Shown: positions 33,738 through 42,721, numbered from the stretch's first letter. The stretch: DNA of 64,000 bases from CAYOYK01 sp964408185 (GCA_964408185.1 CAYOYK010000005.1:15323-79322); one strand, 5' to 3'. The notes: generated by a model not told the origin, from the sequence alone. Made by a program: numbers and translations.

Positions 33738-33940
33738 GCAAGCCGGAGGACGGCGGGGCGAGCCTGTCTGCGCGGCCAGCCGCAGCGTGACCCAGCCCAC
33801 CGTGAGGGGTTTGGGGGGCCGCCCTCCCCAAACGGGTTCGCCTTGGGCGACTGGTCGGCCAAGGGTTCAGCTGCTTTATTGACACGCAACGGCGGGCCGC
33901 GCAATTCTGCGCGGCCCGCCGCTTGTATTCCGTTTGGCGC
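33738..33940. other. Intergenic region with G+C hairpins
   Basis: No gene. It contains a perfect 13-bp hairpin (33891-33903 with 33908-33920) between convergent genes, which may end both transcripts, and a G-rich palindromic stretch near 33800-33840 similar in style to the one at 19310-19370. Confidence 0.5.
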
Positions 33941-34534
33941 TTACCGTTCGACGAGGATATCCTCGTCGCCGCTGGTATCGCCGTCCCACTCGTCGGCGGC
34001 GTCGCTCGCGTTCCCGCATTGGAAGGACGCGATCACATCGCCCATCAGCTTCTCTAATCCGCTGTCCGGCTCGGAGCCATCGTCCATGCTGAAATCCAGC
34101 TCGAACACATAGCCGTTCTGGACCGTGCAGGCGTAGTAGAACACAACGCCCTCATCCTCCATGCGCAGAATGTAGAAGGGCAGGCCCGCGTCGCTGCTCA
34201 GGTTGTACAGCAGGGTCGCGCCGTAGCCCTCATACTCCTCCAGCTCATACTCGACAAGCGCGTTGTACGCGTCCTCGTCCATATGGTCGGCGTAAACGCC
34301 CGCATAGGCGTCCACATATTCCGCGGCCACATCCAGCGTGTAGGCGTCGTTATAGAGCATGCCCAGCCAAAAATACGTGTCCGTGCTTTCATCCGCGTAG
34401 GACTCGGTGTCCAGCTCCATGTCGTCCGGGTACGTAAAGGTAAAGACGCCGTCCGCCGAGAACTCGGCGGCCAGCGCCATCGGCGCGGATAGGCAGAGCA
34501 GGGCGCATAGAACGAGAGCAAGCCACTTTTTCAT
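33941..34534 (-). CDS. Small secreted acidic protein of unknown function
   Basis: 197 residues with a signal peptide (MKKWLALVLCALLCLSAPMALA, cleavage near ALA|AE). The mature protein is very acidic and aromatic (FTFTYPDDMELDTESYAD at the start, GYGATLLYNLSSDAGLPF in the middle) and ends in an Asp-rich tail. The opening resembles small extracellular proteins related to PsbP/DUF4367-like folds, but I do not recognise the family. It starts at the ATG at 34534 behind AAGGAGGAA. A protein of similar design lies at 42185-42721. Confidence 0.7.
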   Translation of the reverse strand: MKKWLALVLCALLCLSAPMALAAEFSADGVFTFTYPDDMELDTESYADESTDTYFWLGMLYNDAYTLDVAAEYVDAYAGVYADHMDEDAYNALVEYELEEYEGYGATLLYNLSSDAGLPFYILRMEDEGVVFYYACTVQNGYVFELDFSMDDGSEPDSGLEKLMGDVIASFQCGNASDAADEWDGDTSGDEDILVER

Positions 34535-34597
34535 CTGGTTCTTCCTCCTTTGTGGAATGGCCTATGCTATCACGGCATTGTGACGGCTGCGTGACGT

Positions 34598-35767
34598 TTA
34601 CTCCACGGACGTCTCCGTTGGCGCGGCGGCTTCGGGCTTATCGGGGGTGGGCGCGTCCGGCTCGTCCACGGCGGTCACGAGGGCCTCGGCGGGGGCCTCC
34701 TCCTCCGGCAGCGCGTCGGGCTTGCGCTTGTTGCCGCGCAGCGTCGAGATCACGCTGACCACGCCGCCGACGATCAGGAACATGTAATAGCTGAAGAAGC
34801 GCCAGACCAGCAGCGCCAAGCCCGGCGTGCCGCCGATGAAAACGCCCTTGAAATAGCCCAGAAAGCCGGCCTCCTGCGCGCCGCTCGCGCCGGGCAGCGG
34901 CGTATAGCTGACGCTGATAAACAGCAGCATGGCCAGCGTGAGCACCTCGCCCGTGGGCATGGCCGCAAGTCCGGCCGCCTGCCGCATCGCGTTCATATCG
35001 AACGCGTGATACACGCTGACCGTCACCGACAGCAGCGACAGCAGCGTAAGCGTGGACCAAAACAGCTGCTCCAAAAGCTGCAACGGCTTGCGGCTGATGC
35101 TCAAAATGCTGCTGTGGAAGGTATCCAGCGTGGAGGCGTAGCGCATGACCGTCAGCTCCGGATGCTTGACAATGTGGATCTTCGCGCCGATTTTGATGAA
35201 AAAATTGCCGATGTTTTGGATCAGCGGGCGGCAAAACGCCACCAGAATGACCGCCGGAACGGCCGCAAAGTTAATCGCCAGACCGATGATGATAATCCAG
35301 CGCACGCCGCCAAGCTGCGTTGAGACCAGCTCCTGATGCGTCAGCCAAAGAACTCCGGCCAGAACGACCATCATCAGCTGCGAGCACAGCAGCTTGACGG
35401 AAATTGCCGAGGAGCCGATGCCCACGGGCACGTCCCGTTTCTTGAGGTAATAGATCTGCATGGGCTGTCCGCCCGACGCGCCGGGCGTGATGTTGGAGTA
35501 GTAATAGCCCATGGTGGCGATAAAAAGCGCGGAGCGCAAAGGAATGCGGTAGCCCTGATGGTGCAGCAGCCGCCACATGCTCACGCCGTCAAAGGCAAGG
35601 TAGCCAAACCAGCCAAAAAATGCGGCCACCACCCATTCCAGCCGAAGGGTAAACAGCGTCTCCCACGCGTTGGACAGCTCGCTGTTGCTGAACGCAATTA
35701 CAAAAACCAGCAGCAGCGTGCCAAAGATAAAGACAAAGTTAAGGGCTTTGCGAACGCTTGGCTTCAT
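34598..35767 (-). CDS. MprF-N-terminal-like (LPG synthase TM region) flippase-type membrane protein
   Basis: 389 residues, about eight membrane segments, of the UPF0104/lysylphosphatidylglycerol-synthase membrane-region family. The signature TPGASGGQPMQIYYL near residue 92 and PLPGASGAQEAGFLGY near residue 297 are the conserved inverted pair. It has no C-terminal synthase domain, so it would move a lipid or glycolipid across the membrane rather than make lysyl-PG. The C-terminal 45 residues are Pro/Glu/Ala-rich and cytosolic. The start is the ATG at 35767 after AAGGAG. Confidence 0.85.
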   Translation of the reverse strand: MKPSVRKALNFVFIFGTLLLVFVIAFSNSELSNAWETLFTLRLEWVVAAFFGWFGYLAFDGVSMWRLLHHQGYRIPLRSALFIATMGYYYSNITPGASGGQPMQIYYLKKRDVPVGIGSSAISVKLLCSQLMMVVLAGVLWLTHQELVSTQLGGVRWIIIIGLAINFAAVPAVILVAFCRPLIQNIGNFFIKIGAKIHIVKHPELTVMRYASTLDTFHSSILSISRKPLQLLEQLFWSTLTLLSLLSVTVSVYHAFDMNAMRQAAGLAAMPTGEVLTLAMLLFISVSYTPLPGASGAQEAGFLGYFKGVFIGGTPGLALLVWRFFSYYMFLIVGGVVSVISTLRGNKRKPDALPEEEAPAEALVTAVDEPDAPTPDKPEAAAPTETSVE

Positions 35768-35927
35768 GGTCAGCTCCTTGTATAATATCGCTCGGCGCGG
35801 CAAAAGCATCTGTCGCACCGACTAGGGATCAGTATACCACAGATCGGCCGCTTTGGGAATGGTTGAGCGAGGAACGGCTGAATTTGTTAGCGGTCTCTTT
35901 CCGCCCCCGAAAGTGCGGAAAGCCGCG

Positions 35928-35966
35928 CAAAAGCGCCCTCCGCCCCATAATCGGGCGAAGGGCGCT
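35928..35966 (-). terminator. Terminator of the carboxypeptidase gene
   Basis: A 14-bp stem with one mismatch (35932-35945 with 35953-35966), then a short T4 run on the minus strand. Confidence 0.75.
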
Positions 35967-35977
35967 GCGCTTCGGGC

Positions 35978-37471
35978 TTACAGCCGGTACAGCCTGCTGT
36001 ACTTATCCTTGAGGTAGCGGGTGTAGTAGCTCGCGTCAAACGGCGCGCCGCACGCGTCCGTTACCACCTGCTTGGGCTCCTTGAGGCGGCCAAAACGGTG
36101 CACATGCTCGCCCAGCCAGTCCGTCACGGGCTTCCAGTTGCCCTGCGCAATCGCATCCCATACCGGGATCTGCTTTTCCATGGCGGCGAGCATCTGCGCG
36201 GCATACGCGGTGCCCAGCGCATAGGTGGGAAAGTACCCGATCATCCCGCCCGACCAATGGGAATCCTGCAGCACGCCGTGGGTATCATCCGGGACGGTCA
36301 CGCCGAGGTATTGCTTGTACAGCGCGTTCCACGCCGCGGGCAGCTCGTCCACGGACAGATCGCCGCTGATGAGCCTCTGCTCCAGCTCGTAGCGGATGAT
36401 GATGTGCATCGGGTAGGTCAGCTCGTCGGCCTCGGTGCGAATCAGCGAGGGCGTCGCCTTGTTGACCGCGCGGTAAAGCTGATCGGGCGTTACGCCGCCA
36501 AGCTGCGGGAACAGCTCCGTGAGGGTGGGATAGAGCACCTTCACAAAGGGCTGGCTCCGGCCGATGATGTTCTCGCAAAAGCGGCTCTGGCTCTCGTGCA
36601 CGCCAAGGCTCGCGCCGTCGTTCAGGCAGGTGAACTGCAGCTCGTCGGCCACCTGCAGCGCGTACAGCGCGTGGCCGCTCTCGTGGATGACGGAGTACAT
36701 GGAGCTGGCAAACTGGTCGGCGTAGTAGTGCGTTGTGATGCGCACGTCGTACTTGCTGAACTCCGTGGTAAAGGGATGCTCGGTCTCGCCGATGGAGCAG
36801 TAGCTGCGGTCGATGCCCATCATGGCCATCAGGCGGTCGCTGAGCACGCGCTGCTTCTCGATGGGAAAATCGCCCGTGAGGAAGCTGTCGTCCAGCGGCT
36901 TATCCTGCACGGCGTGAATCAGCGGCACGATCTCTTTTTTCAGCCCGCCAAAGAAAACGTCGAGGTCAGCGGTGTTCATGCCCTTCTCGTAATCATCCAT
37001 CAGCGTGTCGTACACGGGGAGCTGCGGGGCGCGATACCCGGCCATGCGGATGTTGGTCTGCACGATTTTTTGCAGATAGGGCTTAAAGGACGCGTAATCG
37101 TTCTGTTCCTTGGCCGTGCGCCACACCGCCTCGGCCTCGTTGAGCAGCATGGAGTACTCCACGACCTCCTGCATGGGGATGCAGGTGGTTTTGTCGAAGT
37201 TCTCCTTGAGCACGGCGACGCGGCGGGCCTGAAGCGGCGTCAGCTCCGCGGCGCGGGCGGTCAGCTCCTCAAGGGTCTCCTTGACGGAATCGTTGATGAA
37301 CAGCTTGTAGCTAACCTCGCTCAGCAGTCCCATCGTGCGGCTGCGAGCCTCGGCGGAGCCGCGCGGCGCGGCGGTGGAAGCGTCGTAGTAGAGCACGCCC
37401 TGCGCGTGATTGTAGGCGTGCATTTGCGCCTCCAGCTCGTCCAGCCTTTGCAGATACTCAGCGGTCGTCAT
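35978..37471 (-). CDS. Carboxypeptidase M32 (thermostable carboxypeptidase family)
   Basis: 497-residue zinc metallocarboxypeptidase. The zinc motif HESGH lies near residue 246, the family motif GVHESQSRFCEN near residue 276 and DVRITTHY near residue 229. It removes C-terminal residues other than Pro and acidic ones in known relatives. It is cytosolic, without a signal peptide. I start at the ATG at 37471 after AAGGAAGG; the first 14 bases overlap the upstream DUF3592 gene, so the two are coupled. Confidence 0.93.
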   Translation of the reverse strand: MTTAEYLQRLDELEAQMHAYNHAQGVLYYDASTAAPRGSAEARSRTMGLLSEVSYKLFINDSVKETLEELTARAAELTPLQARRVAVLKENFDKTTCIPMQEVVEYSMLLNEAEAVWRTAKEQNDYASFKPYLQKIVQTNIRMAGYRAPQLPVYDTLMDDYEKGMNTADLDVFFGGLKKEIVPLIHAVQDKPLDDSFLTGDFPIEKQRVLSDRLMAMMGIDRSYCSIGETEHPFTTEFSKYDVRITTHYYADQFASSMYSVIHESGHALYALQVADELQFTCLNDGASLGVHESQSRFCENIIGRSQPFVKVLYPTLTELFPQLGGVTPDQLYRAVNKATPSLIRTEADELTYPMHIIIRYELEQRLISGDLSVDELPAAWNALYKQYLGVTVPDDTHGVLQDSHWSGGMIGYFPTYALGTAYAAQMLAAMEKQIPVWDAIAQGNWKPVTDWLGEHVHRFGRLKEPKQVVTDACGAPFDASYYTRYLKDKYSRLYRL

Positions 37472-38174
37472 AGCGATCTTCCTTCCTTTGCCGGATCGGC
37501 TGATGGAGCCGATCTCTGTCGAATTTGGTAAATTCTTCGGGCACATCCATCGCGTAGCGCTTGTAGTTCAGCTCGTTCACGGATACCTCCACGGTTTCCA
37601 GCCCGGTCATCTTTTTGGGGTCGCCCCACAGGTTTTGGCTGTGGAACTCGAATTGCTCTCCGGTATCGGGGTCGATATACTCGGCAAAGATGCGGCACGG
37701 GTTGCCGCGCCCGGTCATACACACGGCGGTGTTGTAGGATACGCCGGTCACATGGGCCTCAAGCCGCTTGCCGTTTTCCAGCAAGGAGCAATCCGCCTGC
37801 CGCTTGAGAAAGCCGATCAGCGCGACGAGCAGCCCGGCCCCGGCGATGCTCAGCCCGATGATCTGAAAGATCGAGGTGAAGCGCCGCGTATAGGGCGTTG
37901 TGATGCGCGCGGGATCGGACGGATCATACAGCACGGTCACAGCCTCCCCCGTGTGCATGGCGGAAAAGTAAAACGGATACGCCGTTTGATAGCTCGTGCC
38001 CTGCGCCTCATACGCGATGGACACGCGCTCCGCCCGCTCGATGGTCAGCACGCCGTCGGCGCTCTCGGCGACGGCCAGCAGCGCGTCGTCATTGGCTTGG
38101 ATGCCAAAGCCTACGCCCCAAAAAATCAGCCCAAGAACCAAAACGCCCAACGCGGCCCAGTACAGCCCCTTCAT
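37458..38174 (-). CDS. DUF3592-type membrane protein
   Basis: 238 residues. A first membrane segment (YWAALGVLVLGLIFWGVGFGI) is followed by an outer DUF3592-like region (YFSAMHTGEAVTVLYDPSDP), a second membrane segment (IGLSIAGAGLLVALIGFL near 115) and a soluble C-terminal half with a further DUF3592-like repeat. The function is unknown. I start at the ATG at 38174, six bases after AAGGAGG. The 3' end overlaps the carboxypeptidase start by 14 bases. Confidence 0.75.
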   Translation of the reverse strand: MKGLYWAALGVLVLGLIFWGVGFGIQANDDALLAVAESADGVLTIERAERVSIAYEAQGTSYQTAYPFYFSAMHTGEAVTVLYDPSDPARITTPYTRRFTSIFQIIGLSIAGAGLLVALIGFLKRQADCSLLENGKRLEAHVTGVSYNTAVCMTGRGNPCRIFAEYIDPDTGEQFEFHSQNLWGDPKKMTGLETVEVSVNELNYKRYAMDVPEEFTKFDRDRLHQPIRQRKEDRYDDR

Positions 38175-38234
38175 GCGCATCCTCCTTTTCCCGAACAGCG
38201 CTATCATACCACGCGGGCGTAGCGCGCGCAAGTC

Positions 38235-38263
38235 TTGCATCCGAGCTGAGGGTGAAGTATACT
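38235..38263 (+). promoter_or_regulatory. Promoter of the Nudix gene
   Basis: TTGCAT (38235-38240), 17 bases, TATACT (38258-38263), 20 bases before the ATG at 38284. The divergent DUF3592 gene starts 109 bases away. Confidence 0.65.
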
Positions 38264-38283
38264 GTTCGCGGGGAGTGAAGAGG

Positions 38284-38718
38284 ATGCGCGTTACGACGGG
38301 GCCGATCGGCTCCATGCGGGATGTGCGGTTTGTGGTGGCCGTATCCCATTGGAATGGCAAGCTGGTGCTGAGCCGACACCGCGAGCGGCTGACATGGGAG
38401 ACGCAGGGCGGGCACATCGAGCCCGGCGAAACGCCCGACGAGGCCATGCGACGCGAGCTGTACGAGGAGAGCGGCGCGTTGCGCTATGCCCTTACCCCGC
38501 TGTGCGATTACTGCGTGGAGAGCGACGGCGACGTTCCGGCAGCGCTGCCCGGCCGCAGCTCCGGCCGCGCGTATACGGCGGAGCTTGAGGCCGTCGGCCC
38601 GCTGCCGCCCAGCGAAATTGCCGAGATCCGCCTCTTTGACGGGCTGCCCGACGCGCTCACCTACCCGGCCATCACGCCGATCCTGTACCGCGAGGCCATG
38701 CGACGGACGGCCCACTAA
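38284..38718 (+). CDS. Nudix hydrolase
   Basis: 144 residues. The Nudix box is complete, from GGHIEPGETPDEAM near residue 43 to RRELYEESG, supplying the metal-binding glutamates. Members hydrolyse nucleoside diphosphates linked to other groups; the substrate here is unknown. The start is the ATG at 38284 behind GGGGAG; a GTG three codons earlier is possible. The next gene starts 17 bases later and is probably co-transcribed. Confidence 0.88.
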   Translation: MRVTTGPIGSMRDVRFVVAVSHWNGKLVLSRHRERLTWETQGGHIEPGETPDEAMRRELYEESGALRYALTPLCDYCVESDGDVPAALPGRSSGRAYTAELEAVGPLPPSEIAEIRLFDGLPDALTYPAITPILYREAMRRTAH

Positions 38719-38735
38719 CGATCAGGAGGGAAACA

Positions 38736-39974
38736 ATGCCCGATATACGTGACTATGTGCGGCAGTATGCCGACGTATCCTTTGCCGATCAGTCCTTTGG
38801 TGTGCTGGACAGCCTGCTGTTTTCGCAGGTTTGCTATATGCCCTTTGAGGGCCTGCTGGACGACGGCGCGTCCTGCGCGATGCGCGAGGCCGCGTCCTTT
38901 CTGCGCGAGCGCTTCCCGGCCGGGCTGGAGGATCCCTTCCAGAACAAGCGTTATGATCTCACGCTGCTGTGCGCCGATACGGCCCGCTTTGGCGGCGTGC
39001 TCCTGCGCGATTACATCAACCATATCGATGTAAGCGCGCAGACGCAGTTCTCCGCCACGACGTTCGATACGCCGTCGGACGAGCGCTGCGTCGCCTACCG
39101 CGGCACCGACCTGACGCTGGTGGGCTGGCGCGAGGATATGAACATGTCCTTCATGGTGGTGCCCGCGCAGGAGCGCGCGGCAGATTATCTGGCGCACGCA
39201 ATCCAAAGCCACGCGGGCGGCGTGACGGTCAACGGCCACAGCAAGGGCGGAAATCTGGCCATGTTTGCGGCGTCCGCCGTCGCGCCGGAGCAGCAAGATC
39301 GCGTTTTGGCCGTGCATACATTCGACGGGCAGGGCCTTGAGGAGGAGACCTTCCGCAGCGCGGGCTACGCGCGCGTTACGCCGCACATTTTCTCCTACGT
39401 GCCGCAGGGCTCGCTGGTCGGGCTGCTGCTGTGCTATCACCCGGTGTACACCGTGGTGCGCAGCGACGCGGCCGGCATTTGGCAGCACGACGCCATCACA
39501 TGGCAGACGCAGGACGCGAGCTTTCAGGTCGCGCCCAAGCTCAACGCCACCAGCGTGGCCACGCACGAGGCCATCGAAAAATGGCTTGCGGACATGAGCA
39601 AGGAGGATCGCAAGCTGCTGGTGGATACGCTGTTCCAGATCGTCAACGCCACCAACACGGAAACGGTGGATCAGCTCTCGGCCAACTGGCGCGACAACGG
39701 CGGTAAAATGCTGGCCGCCATCCGGGATCTGGATCCGCCCACCAAGCGCGCCGTGCGAGGCTTTTTGCATATGCTTTTTACTGTCGGGGCGAACACGGCG
39801 ATGCGCGGCTTCCTGCCCGGTCTGCTTCGGGTGGTGTTTGGCACCAGCCAGCACGCCGCGCCGGAGGAAGCGATGCGGAAGGAGCGGGAACGCCTGCAAG
39901 GCGAGCTGACCGCAGACCGATCAGACGGCATTCCCGCGAGCGTCGGCCCGGCCGAGCTGCCCGCGCATACATGA
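38736..39974 (+). CDS. Lipase-like alpha/beta hydrolase (DUF2974/Mbeg1-like)
   Basis: 412 residues. The nucleophile elbow is VNGHSKGGNLA near residue 167 (GHSKGG), after VAYRGTDLTLVGWREDMN near residue 120, the pattern of Mbeg1-like/DUF2974 proteins. The protein is cytosolic by sequence, with no signal or membrane helix in the N-terminus. Known relatives are found near cell-surface or phage genes, and no substrate is established. It starts at the ATG at 38736 after AGGAGGG. A bidirectional terminator follows. Confidence 0.82.
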   Translation: MPDIRDYVRQYADVSFADQSFGVLDSLLFSQVCYMPFEGLLDDGASCAMREAASFLRERFPAGLEDPFQNKRYDLTLLCADTARFGGVLLRDYINHIDVSAQTQFSATTFDTPSDERCVAYRGTDLTLVGWREDMNMSFMVVPAQERAADYLAHAIQSHAGGVTVNGHSKGGNLAMFAASAVAPEQQDRVLAVHTFDGQGLEEETFRSAGYARVTPHIFSYVPQGSLVGLLLCYHPVYTVVRSDAAGIWQHDAITWQTQDASFQVAPKLNATSVATHEAIEKWLADMSKEDRKLLVDTLFQIVNATNTETVDQLSANWRDNGGKMLAAIRDLDPPTKRAVRGFLHMLFTVGANTAMRGFLPGLLRVVFGTSQHAAPEEAMRKERERLQGELTADRSDGIPASVGPAELPAHT

Positions 39975-39987
39975 CGGCATGCGACGC

Positions 39988-40025
39988 AAAACGCCCTCTG
40001 GCCTGCATATGCCGGAGAGCGTTTT
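39988..40025. terminator. Bidirectional terminator between lipase-like and XRE genes
   Basis: A 15-bp stem with two wobble positions (39988-40002 with 40011-40025), with A4 and T4 at the ends. Confidence 0.8.
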
Positions 40026-40039
40026 ACGTTGTGCCAAGA

Positions 40040-40381
40040 TTATTTTTCGGGAGCCTTTTCCCAATCGGCGAGGCTCTCTTGGATGGTGGACAGAATCTCG
40101 TGCAGCGCCACGCGCTGCGTTTCGCTCAGCTTCTGCGGAACCGGGCCGATAATGCTGTTGTCCATGCTGCTGGCCAAAAGATAGTCCAAACTAACATTCA
40201 GAGCATTGGCAATTGCAACGAGCGTCTCCAAGCTTGCTTTGCGTGTTCCGCGCTCCACATGCCCGATAAACGAGGTGGATACATTGACGCGCTCCGCAAG
40301 TGCTTCCTGCGTCCAGCCCATTTGGGTGCGTTGCTTGCGCACTCTCCGCCCCATGTCGGTATAATCCATCGCCACTGCCAT
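40040..40381 (-). CDS. XRE-family transcriptional regulator
   Basis: 113 residues. The helix-turn-helix domain covers about 10-68: VRKQRTQMGWTQEALAERVN, then STSFIGHVERGTRKASLETL and NALNVSLDYLL. The C-terminal 45 residues form a helical tail that may dimerise. It probably represses its own promoter, because an inverted repeat overlaps the -10 region upstream. The start is uncertain: an ATG at 40381 is very near AAGGAG, a GTG at 40375 has better spacing, and an ATG at 40369 starts MDYTDMGRR. Confidence 0.85.
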   Translation of the reverse strand: MAVAMDYTDMGRRVRKQRTQMGWTQEALAERVNVSTSFIGHVERGTRKASLETLVAIANALNVSLDYLLASSMDNSIIGPVPQKLSETQRVALHEILSTIQESLADWEKAPEK

Positions 40382-40397
40382 CACTCCTTAATAGACC

Positions 40398-40423
40398 AAT
40401 CAACCATAGGACTATTGATTATA
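40398..40423 (-). promoter_or_regulatory. -10 box and candidate XRE operator
   Basis: The minus strand carries TATAAT at 40418-40423. The inverted repeat AATCAA-N11-TTGATT (40398-40403 and 40415-40420) overlaps the -10 and the expected start point. It is a likely autoregulatory operator; this is inferred from position. Confidence 0.55.
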
Positions 40424-40676
40424 CCCCGATCCTGCTTTTTAGGGAAGTGCCTGACAGACACATATCTTACTATGCTATATTTATTGCGTGTTTGGGATTC
40501 GCTTTCCCTCCATAATATCTGATTCGGCCGACTTAAATATCCTGTAAAAATATGCCTATGCCGCCGCTCCCCCCGGATAGCGACTGAATCGCGTTTGCCG
40601 CTTTGACGGCCATAAACATTGCTGCGCCAAGGCCGTCCCTTGCGGATGCGAGCCAAGCGACAAGGCGAAATCGGCG
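40424..40676. other. Intergenic region without recognised gene
   Basis: Relatively A+T-rich near 40430-40560, then G+C-rich with a GACGGCC/GGCCGTC pair (near 40596-40638) and a GCGA/TCGC hairpin (near 40577-40590). No open frame or RNA family was recognised; a small RNA is possible. Confidence 0.4.
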
Positions 40677-40705
40677 TTGCACTCGCTAGGTGACTGTGAT
40701 ATAAT
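40677..40705 (+). promoter_or_regulatory. Promoter of the Hpt gene
   Basis: TTGCAC (40677-40682), 17 bases, TATAAT (40700-40705), about 94 bases before the chosen ATG. Confidence 0.7.
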
Positions 40706-40798
40706 CTTTCCGGTTGAATGGATATCGATTCGATGCAATTTGTCAAGCAGCGCGTCGATCCGCTATCCTTCCCAAGCAAAGTAAGGAGTGACCTCTGT

Positions 40799-41146
40799 AT
40801 GAACCAGACAATCGAAGCTCTTCGTAGCTGGGGCTGCGATATCGACGCCGCCATGGGGCGGCTGCTCGGCGACGAGGAGCTGTTCCTAGAGCTGTCGCAT
40901 CGCGTCGCAGACGGCGACGAATGCGGGCGACTCACGCAGGCCGTTGAGGCCGGAGACGCCAAGGAGAGCTTCGAAGTCGCGCATATGCTCAAGGGCATGC
41001 TGGGCAACATGGGCATGACGCCCATCTATCGGCCTGTATGCGAGATTGTGGATCGCCTGCGCGGCGGCCAAATGACGGATGTGACCGCCGAGCTTACGCA
41101 GATCCAGCAGGGGTACGAGCAGCTCCGCAAACTGCTGAGCAAGTAG
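40799..41146 (+). CDS. Stand-alone Hpt (histidine phosphotransfer) domain protein
   Basis: 115 residues forming one helical Hpt domain. The phospho-accepting His is in VAHMLKGMLGNMGM near residue 62, the classical HxLKG pattern. It would pass phosphate between a hybrid kinase and a response regulator. No kinase or receiver gene is in the window, so its partners are elsewhere. I start at the ATG at 40799, 10 bases after AAGGAG; the open frame begins 27 codons earlier, but that part overlaps the promoter region. Confidence 0.85.
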   Translation: MNQTIEALRSWGCDIDAAMGRLLGDEELFLELSHRVADGDECGRLTQAVEAGDAKESFEVAHMLKGMLGNMGMTPIYRPVCEIVDRLRGGQMTDVTAELTQIQQGYEQLRKLLSK

Positions 41147-41150
41147 CGCG

Positions 41151-42071
41151 TCAGCCGCCGAGGCCCTCGGCAAGGCCCAGCAGCACCACGCCGACCATCA
41201 CCACGGCGATCACAACGTATTGACCGCGCGTGAGCCTCTCCTTGAGGAACAGGCGCGAGAGCAGCAGCGAGACAATGCTGTACGAGGCGATCATCGGCGC
41301 GGCGACGATCCCGTTGCCGCTCATCGCGTACACATAGGTCGCCTGTCCGGCAGTCTCCATTACCGCGGCAATGCCGCGGTCTTTTTGTGCCGGGAGCGAG
41401 AGCTTCTCCCGCCGAATGACAAACAGGTACACGAAGATCAGCACAGCGCAGATCAAAAACGTAAGCTCATAGGACACATTGGCGACATTCTCCAAGCTCG
41501 TCTCCGTTACGCCGCGCAGCGGCGTGGTCGCCACATCGTCCAAATAGTAAGCGTCCAAAAAGGTGCCCATCGCGTCGATGACGCAGTACAGCACCGGCAT
41601 CCAAAACGCCCAAAAGCCCGCGCGATACTTTTTGTCCTCCAGCCGCGCGGAGGCATCCTCCCGATGCTCCAGCACGCCCAGCATCAGCACGCCTACGCAG
41701 ATCAGCGCCGTGCCCGTGAGCGACAGTCCGTCCATGCTTTGGCCCAGCACCAGCCAGCACAGCAGGCAGGTGACCGCGCCGGAGGAATTTTGAATTGGGG
41801 ATGAGATGGACAGCTTGAGGTATTTGAGGCCGAGGTAGCCCACCGTCATGGAGCCGATGTACATCAGCGAAACCGGCAGGTACAGCAGCAGGTTGATGGG
41901 GTCATACGCAAAATCGCCAAAGAGCAGCGTAGCAATGGCGTGCAGCCCCATCACCAGCCCTACCACCATCGCGGTCTTGAGCGGGCTGTACCGATCTTCC
42001 GCCGCTTTTTTGTAATACAGATCCGCGCCGCCCCACGCGAGGATGGTGACCAGCGCAAAGACAAACCACAT
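41151..42071 (-). CDS. EamA/DMT-superfamily transporter
   Basis: 306 residues with ten membrane segments in two EamA-like halves (VTILAWGGADLYYKKAAEDR at the start, GNGIVAAPMIASYSIVSLL in the second half). These proteins export or import small metabolites; the substrate is unknown. I start at the ATG at 42071, 9 bases after GGGAG; ATGs at 42077 and 42095 are alternatives. The stop lies 4 bases from that of the convergent Hpt gene. Confidence 0.85.
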   Translation of the reverse strand: MWFVFALVTILAWGGADLYYKKAAEDRYSPLKTAMVVGLVMGLHAIATLLFGDFAYDPINLLLYLPVSLMYIGSMTVGYLGLKYLKLSISSPIQNSSGAVTCLLCWLVLGQSMDGLSLTGTALICVGVLMLGVLEHREDASARLEDKKYRAGFWAFWMPVLYCVIDAMGTFLDAYYLDDVATTPLRGVTETSLENVANVSYELTFLICAVLIFVYLFVIRREKLSLPAQKDRGIAAVMETAGQATYVYAMSGNGIVAAPMIASYSIVSLLLSRLFLKERLTRGQYVVIAVVMVGVVLLGLAEGLGG

Positions 42072-42142
42072 GTGCATCCACTCCCTATCAAACAATACGA
42101 GTATGAATTATAAGGGGATTCCCGCGCCGCGTCAAGCATAAC

Positions 42143-42170
42143 AAAAGCGGCTCCCTTTCGGGAGCCGCTT
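42143..42170 (-). terminator. Terminator of the 42.2-42.7 kb gene
   Basis: An 11-bp perfect stem (42145-42155 with 42160-42170) with a TTTC/GAAA loop and a T4 run on the minus strand. Confidence 0.82.
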
Positions 42171-42184
42171 GCGTGCGATGTTTT

Positions 42185-42721
42185 TTACTTTTCGACGGGC
42201 GTAAACGTGATGTTGTACAGCAGTTGCTGCATAAAGGCGTAGTCCTCGTCCGTGATCGTGGAAAAATCATCATGGAACTGGGTCAGCTCCACAAAATACC
42301 CCATGTACAGCGTGAAGATGCTATCGATGTCGTACTCGGAATTGGCGCACACATGGATGTACTTGTTGCCGCTGGGGGTCACGTCCACGGTCAGCACAGG
42401 ATCATCATACTGCTCGGCGGCGGTCGCCTTGAGGATCTCCACGTCGTCGTCGCTCAGGTCGTTCATGCTCAGGCCGTCGTACAGATCGGACGGGGCAACG
42501 GAAATGACAACGGACGCAAGGGTGCCGTTCTCAATAACGACATAGGAATACGTGTCAACGCTTCCCTTGTCGCCAACCGTCGCGCCCTCCGGCAGGGGCA
42601 TTTCGATATCAAAGTTGGGGCTGTCCTCAACAAAGCGGACGGTATCCATGCCCTCGGCAAAAGCGCCGACGCAGGACAGCAGCATCAAAGTGGAAAGAAG
42701 AATCGCCAGAAGCTTTTTCAT
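42185..42721 (-). CDS. Small secreted protein of unknown function
   Basis: 178 residues with a signal peptide (LLAILLSTLMLLSCVGAFAEG; a lipobox LLSC is also possible). The mature part begins DTVRFVEDSPNFDIEMPLPEG and has acidic helices (GLSMNDLSDDDVEILKA). The layout resembles small secreted proteins that start with a PsbP-like strand and with the protein at 33941-34534, but no family was recognised. It starts at the ATG at 42721 behind AAGGAGGAA and is followed by its own terminator. An SH3-domain gene lies 37 bases upstream. Confidence 0.72.
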   Translation of the reverse strand: MKKLLAILLSTLMLLSCVGAFAEGMDTVRFVEDSPNFDIEMPLPEGATVGDKGSVDTYSYVVIENGTLASVVISVAPSDLYDGLSMNDLSDDDVEILKATAAEQYDDPVLTVDVTPSGNKYIHVCANSEYDIDSIFTLYMGYFVELTQFHDDFSTITDEDYAFMQQLLYNITFTPVEK

